A model generated the notes under the pieces. That model was given only the letters and a program-made list of their open reading frames with translations, had not been told where the DNA came from and made no database searches. Below, piece after piece: positions 59,475 to 64,000 of a DNA stretch of 64,000 nt. Position numbers and translations under genes: made by a program. How positions within the stretch are numbered: position 1 is the first letter of the stretch; every line of letters begins with the position of its first letter. Source of the stretch: Actinomyces weissii. Lineage in GTDB: Bacteria > Actinomycetota > Actinomycetes > Actinomycetales > Actinomycetaceae. The stretch is from NCBI RefSeq assembly GCF_016598775.1, contig NZ_CP066802.1:496001-560000 (forward strand). Reading direction: 5' to 3'.

Positions 59475-60229
59475 GCCAGGAGCAGCCGCCAGCCAGCCAG
59501 TCCTCGGCGGAGGCTGATACCCGGGCCCCGCTGAAAGTCGACTTCTGTGGGGAGCTGTACGAGGTACAGCCCGGGCAGGTGTTCAGGATCGGTAGGCAGG
59601 GAGACCTGTCCCTGGACGACAACCCCTTCCTGCACCGCAGCTTCCTGGTCCTGGAGTATGTGCACGGCCTGTGGTGGCTGTCTAACGTCGGTTCACGGCT
59701 GGCGGCCTCGGCGGCGGACAGCACCGGCTCCTCCGTCTCCCACGTGGCCCCGGGCTCGCGGGTGCCGCTGGTGTTCCCGGAGATGGCGCTGGTCTTCTCA
59801 GCCGGGACCACCACCTACGAGATCCTCTTGCAGGTCCCTTGCCCGGCCTACAGCGCCTGCACGATGAGCGCAGCCACCGACATGGAGACGACGATCGGCG
59901 CGGTGAGCCTGACCGCCAGCCAGCGCCTGCTGATCCTGGCCCTGGCGGAGCCCTGGCTGCGTCGTGCGGGCACAGGACCGGTGGACCTGCCACGCAACGT
60001 GGATGCCGCCGCCCGCCTGGGCTGGAGCCTGACCCGTTTCAACCGCAAGCTCGACAACGTCTGCGACAAGCTGGACCGGGTGGGGGTCAAGGGGATGCGT
60101 GGGGGACCCAAGGCGCACGCCTCATTCCGGCGGGTGGCCCTGGTGGACTACGCGCTCGCGGCCCGCCTGGTCGGCGTCGAGGACCTGCCCCTGCTGGATG
60201 CGGCCGCTGCAGCGGCCAAGGAGGCCTGA
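59471..60229 (+). CDS. FHA-like and helix-turn-helix protein
   Basis: The 252-residue soluble protein starts with a degenerate FHA fold (about 20-125: VFRIGRQGDLSLDDNPFLHRSFLVLEY, WWLSNVGS). The Arg of GR is present, but SxxH is replaced by HRS. The C-terminal 110 residues are helical with a helix-turn-helix-like segment (LTASQRLLILALAEPWLRR ... AAARLGWSLTRFNRKLDNVCDKL), similar to sigma region 4 or winged helices. It may couple phosphorylation to transcription or simply bind a partner. ATG 59471 overlaps the kinase stop (ATGA) and its own stop overlaps the next start, so it is tightly coupled to both. Confidence 0.85.
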   Translation: MSQEQPPASQSSAEADTRAPLKVDFCGELYEVQPGQVFRIGRQGDLSLDDNPFLHRSFLVLEYVHGLWWLSNVGSRLAASAADSTGSSVSHVAPGSRVPLVFPEMALVFSAGTTTYEILLQVPCPAYSACTMSAATDMETTIGAVSLTASQRLLILALAEPWLRRAGTGPVDLPRNVDAAARLGWSLTRFNRKLDNVCDKLDRVGVKGMRGGPKAHASFRRVALVDYALAARLVGVEDLPLLDAAAAAAKEA

Positions 60230-63200
60230 TGAAGCTACGTCTGACTGTCACTGCGCCCTCTGGGGTCGCCCGCAACCTGCAGGTCACGGCTGACGCCACG
60301 GCCACGATCGGGGACGTGGCCGCGGGGCTGGCCGGTGCTGGCCCGTCCCGGGCGAGCGACCCTGTGGATCCGCGCTCAGTGACCCTGGAGGTGCTGGAGC
60401 CGGGTGGTCCGGTGTCCACCACCGGTCGTGCTGGGTCCTCAATTGGTGGCGGGGTGCAGGGGCGGATGCTGGACCCGGCGCTGCACCTGGATGAGTCCGG
60501 GCTGCGCTCCGGGGCGGTGGTGACGGTACGGGCGGTAAGCCGCTCCCACCGGGACAGCGCCCAGGAGGGGGCGGTCGTGACCGTCCTGAGCGGCCCGCAC
60601 GGGGGTGAGTCCTTCCCGGTGCCGGTGGGGGCCACGGAGATCGGGCGCTCCTCCCGCTGCGACATCACCTTGGGCAAGGACCCGCTGGTCTCCAAGCACC
60701 ATCTGCGGCTGCTGGTGGGGGCCACGGTGGAGGTCAGTGACCTGGGCTCCGCCAACGGGGTCCTGGTGGGGGACCTCAAGGTGCAGCGCCAGGAGGTGGG
60801 GGCCGCCGACGTCATCACGATCGGCAGCACGACCTTGCGCGTCTCCCGGGTGGTGGCTGCCTCGGAGATACCAGGCAGCGCGGACACCACGGACCTGGGG
60901 CACATACGTTCCCCCCGGGTGGTGCCACGCACCCCGGAGGTCACGATTGACCTGCCGAACGCCCCTAGGCCGCGGGACAAGGCCCGTTTCCCGATCCTGG
61001 CGATGATGGCCCCGCTGGTGATGGGCGCCGCCATGTACCTGATGACCCGCAACCCGCTCAGCCTGGTCTTTGTGGCCCTGAGCCCGATCATCATGATCGG
61101 CAACTGGATCGACCAGCGGATCAGGTCCAAGCGAACCTACAAGCATGAGGTGGAGGTCTTCTCGGAGGCGATTGAGCAGGCGGGGAAGGACCTGGAGGAG
61201 GCGCACGAGAGGGAGCGGGCCGCTCGTCTGGCCCAGTACCCCTCCACGGAGGAGGTGCTGGCGGACGCGCTGCTGATGGGGCCCATGCTCTGGGCCCGGC
61301 GTCCGGAGCACCCGGAGTTCCTGCAGCTGCGTCTGGGGCTGGGCTCGGACGTGCCGCGCACCCAGCTGGACGGCGGCAACGACGCCGACGCCGTGCCGGT
61401 GCACAAGGAGATGATCCGGGAGGTCCAGGCCCGCAACGACCTGATCTCCGAGGTGCCGATCGTGGCTAACCTGCGGGAGGACGGCTCAGTGGGCCTGGCG
61501 GGCCGCCGGGACCTGCTCGACGGCGTGGCCCAGGCGGTACTGGCCCAGCTGGTGCTGCTGCACTCCCCGGCAGAGCTGTCCCTGGTGTGCCTGACTGACA
61601 CCCGTGGCAAGGGCCGTTGGGGGTGGCTGGAGTGGCTGCCGCACACGTCTTCACCCCACTCGCCGATAGGCTCCATGCAGCTGGCCTGCGACCCCACAAC
61701 GGGCACGGCCCTGCTGGCTCGCCTGGAGGAGCTGATCTCGGTGCGTGGCGGCGCAGGCACGCCGGGGCTGCGTGGGCCTGCGGAGCATGAGGACGACTCC
61801 GGGGACGAGCCTACGGTGCCCGCGGTGGTGGTGCTGGTGGATGGCGCCGCAGTGGACCGGGCCCGCCTGAACCGGGTGGTGGAGCAGGGGCCGGACGTGG
61901 GCGTGCACGTGATATGGGTCACCGATCACGTCAAGGACCTGCCTGCGGCCTGTCGCACCTTCGTGGATGTGCAGGCGCAGGGCACCACTGTCGGTTTCGT
62001 GCGCCGGTCGCGCTCAAGTGACGACGTCGTGCCGGAGCTCTTGAGCCCGGAGCGCAGCCGGGGCCTGGGGCGGGTGCTGGCCCCGGTGGTGGACGCGGGG
62101 GTCCCGGTGGACGACGAGTCCGACCTGCCGCGCTCCATATCCTTCGTGTCCCTGACGGGTGAGGAGCTGGCGGACTCCCCGGAGGCGCAGGTCCTGCGCT
62201 GGCAGGCCAACCACTCGGTCATCAACCGCACCGGCACCTTCCCGCTCAAGCGGCCGGTGTCCCTGGCGGCCCTGGTGGGGCAGGGGGCGGAGGGGCCGAT
62301 CTCCCTGGACCTGCGGGTGCACGGCCCGCACGCCCTGGTCGGGGGCACCACGGGGGCGGGCAAGTCGGAGTTCCTGCAGTCCTGGGTGCTGGGCATGGCC
62401 CAGGCCCTGTCCCCGGACCGGGTTACCTTCCTGTTCGTGGACTACAAGGGCGGTTCGGCCTTTGCCCGGTGCACGGACCTGCCGCACGCCGTCGGTATCG
62501 TGACGGACCTGTCGCCCGCGATGGTGCGCCGGGCGCTGACCTCCCTACGGGCTGAGCTGCGCTACCGGGAGCACCTGCTGAACGCCAAGGGGGCCAAGGA
62601 CCTGGTGACCTTGGAGAAGAGCGGTGACCCGGACTGCCCGCCCAGCCTGGTGATCGTGGTGGACGAGTTCGCGGCCCTGGTCTCTGAGGTGCCGGAGTTC
62701 GTGGACGGCGTGGTGGACGTGGCCCAGCGGGGGCGTTCCCTGGGGCTGCACCTGATCCTGGCCACGCAGCGTCCGGCGGGTGTCATCAAGGACAACCTGC
62801 GGGCGAACACGAACCTGCGGGTGGCCTTGCGCATGGCGGACGAGTCGGACTCCCAGGACGTGCTGGGGGTCAAGAGCGCCGCCCACTTCCCTCCGGAGAT
62901 CCCGGGCCGGGGCGCCGCCAAGACGGGGCCGGGGCGCATCAAGCAGTTCCAGTCCGCCTACCCGGGGGCGCGCACCAGCGCGGAGGTGCCGGTGGCGCAG
63001 GTGGCGGTGGAGGAGATGACCTTCGGGGTGCCGCGGCCCTGGCAGGTGCCGCGTCACGAGTCCCACTCGGAGGACATCCCCCAGGACATTGACCGGGTGG
63101 TGGACACCTTGGCGCGGGCGGCGGACCTGGCGGGCCTGCCGGTGCCGCGCAAGCCCTGGCTGCCGGAGCTGGCGGCCAGCTACGACCTGAACCACCTGTC

Positions 63201-64000
63201 GCAGCGGCGGGACACGGACCTGCTGCTGGGTGTGGTGGACGACCCGGACAACCAGGCTCAGCACACGGAGTACTACCACCCGGACACGGACGGGAACATC
63301 GTGTTCTACGGGGCTGGTGGCTCCGGCAAGTCGACGGCCCTGCGCACCCTGGCAGTGGCGGCGGCCATCACCCCGAGGTCCGGTCCGGTGGACGTCTACG
63401 CGATCGACGCCGCTGGCGGCTCCTTGCAGATGCTGGAGGTGCTGCCGCACGTGGGCGGCGTCATTGACGCTGACGACACGGAGCGGGTGCAGCGGCTGAT
63501 CCGGCACCTGACAGAGGTCATTGACGAGCGTGCTGACCGCTACTCGGCGGCGCATGCGGGCACGATCACCGACTACCGCCAGATCAGCGGCAACACCGCG
63601 GAGCCGCGCATCCTGCTGCTGGTGGACGGACTGGGGGCCTGGCGGGGTGCCTTGGAGAAGACCATGGACGGCATGGCCCTGCTGGACGCCTTCGGACGGG
63701 TGCTGGTGGATGGCCGGGCGGTGGGCGTGCACGTGGCTGGCACGGCGGAGCGTCCGCAGGCGATCACCTCCGCGATGGCCAGCTCCTTCCTGCGCAAGGT
63801 GGTGCTGCGGCAGAGCGACGAGGACGGCTACATGTACTTTGGCCTGCCCAAGGACGTGCTGTCCCCGACCAGCCCGCCAGGGCGCGCCATGCAGACCGAC
63901 AACCCGCAGGAGATGCAGATGGCGATCCTGGGGCAGTCCATGGACGTGCTGGCCCAGGCGCGCGAGCTGGAGGCTTTCGGCAGGTACCTGGAGTCGCGCG
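60229..64000 (+). CDS. FHA-FtsK/SpoIIIE ATPase, EccC/EssC-like (3' truncated by window)
   Basis: The frame is open to the end (1257 residues shown). It has an N-terminal ubiquitin/FHA-like region, an FHA domain at about 119-205 (EIGRSSRCDI, SKHH, DLGSANG), two membrane helices (254-294) and then the motor domains of type VII secretion ATPases. Domain 1 has Walker A GGTTGAGKS (705-713), Walker B VIVVDEF (Asp812, Glu813) and 'ATQRPAGVI'. Domain 2 has Walker A GAGGSGKS (1028-1035), but LLLVDGLG lacks the Glu after Asp. A third ATPase domain is expected beyond the window. FHA at the N-terminus is typical of EssC (type VIIb). It would drive export of WXG100-like substrates, none of which is in the window. 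Confidence 0.93.
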   Translation, partial: MKLRLTVTAPSGVARNLQVTADATATIGDVAAGLAGAGPSRASDPVDPRSVTLEVLEPGGPVSTTGRAGSSIGGGVQGRMLDPALHLDESGLRSGAVVTVRAVSRSHRDSAQEGAVVTVLSGPHGGESFPVPVGATEIGRSSRCDITLGKDPLVSKHHLRLLVGATVEVSDLGSANGVLVGDLKVQRQEVGAADVITIGSTTLRVSRVVAASEIPGSADTTDLGHIRSPRVVPRTPEVTIDLPNAPRPRDKARFPILAMMAPLVMGAAMYLMTRNPLSLVFVALSPIIMIGNWIDQRIRSKRTYKHEVEVFSEAIEQAGKDLEEAHERERAARLAQYPSTEEVLADALLMGPMLWARRPEHPEFLQLRLGLGSDVPRTQLDGGNDADAVPVHKEMIREVQARNDLISEVPIVANLREDGSVGLAGRRDLLDGVAQAVLAQLVLLHSPAELSLVCLTDTRGKGRWGWLEWLPHTSSPHSPIGSMQLACDPTTGTALLARLEELISVRGGAGTPGLRGPAEHEDDSGDEPTVPAVVVLVDGAAVDRARLNRVVEQGPDVGVHVIWVTDHVKDLPAACRTFVDVQAQGTTVGFVRRSRSSDDVVPELLSPERSRGLGRVLAPVVDAGVPVDDESDLPRSISFVSLTGEELADSPEAQVLRWQANHSVINRTGTFPLKRPVSLAALVGQGAEGPISLDLRVHGPHALVGGTTGAGKSEFLQSWVLGMAQALSPDRVTFLFVDYKGGSAFARCTDLPHAVGIVTDLSPAMVRRALTSLRAELRYREHLLNAKGAKDLVTLEKSGDPDCPPSLVIVVDEFAALVSEVPEFVDGVVDVAQRGRSLGLHLILATQRPAGVIKDNLRANTNLRVALRMADESDSQDVLGVKSAAHFPPEIPGRGAAKTGPGRIKQFQSAYPGARTSAEVPVAQVAVEEMTFGVPRPWQVPRHESHSEDIPQDIDRVVDTLARAADLAGLPVPRKPWLPELAASYDLNHLSQRRDTDLLLGVVDDPDNQAQHTEYYHPDTDGNIVFYGAGGSGKSTALRTLAVAAAITPRSGPVDVYAIDAAGGSLQMLEVLPHVGGVIDADDTERVQRLIRHLTEVIDERADRYSAAHAGTITDYRQISGNTAEPRILLLVDGLGAWRGALEKTMDGMALLDAFGRVLVDGRAVGVHVAGTAERPQAITSAMASSFLRKVVLRQSDEDGYMYFGLPKDVLSPTSPPGRAMQTDNPQEMQMAILGQSMDVLAQARELEAFGRYLESR

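Overview
The window is a 64-kb piece of a GC-rich (about 70 %) actinobacterial chromosome. Gene content points to the order Actinomycetales, most likely Actinomyces or a close relative: an aspartate aminotransferase / tRNA-Trp / secE / nusG / rplKA neighbourhood, a 32-residue bS22-type ribosomal peptide, a class-E (LAXTG) sortase substrate, GTG/TTG starts, and a kinase-FHA-FtsK locus. The genus is an inference; no rRNA gene is present.

Region 1 (1-20.4 kb) is ordinary housekeeping. It holds the end of a SorC-type sugar regulator, a basic single-pass membrane protein, radA, tkt, an aldose 1-epimerase, a TrkA/TrkH potassium uptake pair, a small HTH protein, bS22, murB, a DMT exporter, an adenosine deaminase-like enzyme, an APH-fold phosphotransferase, an alanine/sodium symporter, aspC and a DUF4862-like protein. 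Several intergenic gaps carry short tandem repeats, and a 19-26 bp-arm palindrome occurs at 10947-11005 and again after rpoC.

Region 2 (20.5-42.5 kb) is the transcription/translation super-operon tRNA-Trp, secE, nusG, rplK, rplA, rplJ, rplL, rpoB, rpoC. It is interrupted twice. About 9.2 kb sits between rplA and rplJ: three paralogous OmpA-domain lipoproteins (the second broken by a deletion/frameshift), a prepilin peptidase and a DUF192 protein on the opposite strand, and a receptor Ser/Thr kinase with an extracellular sensor region. A LAXTG wall-anchored protein sits between rplL and rpoB. Strong terminators follow rplA and rplL, and an L10-type leader with attenuator precedes rplJ, so the ribosomal genes keep their own control.

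Region 3 (43.0-64 kb, runs off the window) is a tightly packed, translationally coupled operon: a 2004-residue secreted repeat protein, MoxR ATPase, DUF58 protein, transglutaminase-like membrane protein, RDD-FHA membrane protein, PP2C phosphatase, zinc-ribbon/FHA protein, receptor Ser/Thr kinase, FHA-HTH protein and an FHA-FtsK/SpoIIIE (EccC/EssC-like) ATPase. The kinase/Fn3/AAA/DUF58/transglutaminase/phosphatase core matches the set called PFNA in bifidobacteria. Here it is fused in one operon with extra FHA readers and a type-VII-secretion-like motor. The likely picture is a phosphorylation-controlled surface assembly or export machine. The transglutaminase-like member has Asp where the catalytic Cys should be.
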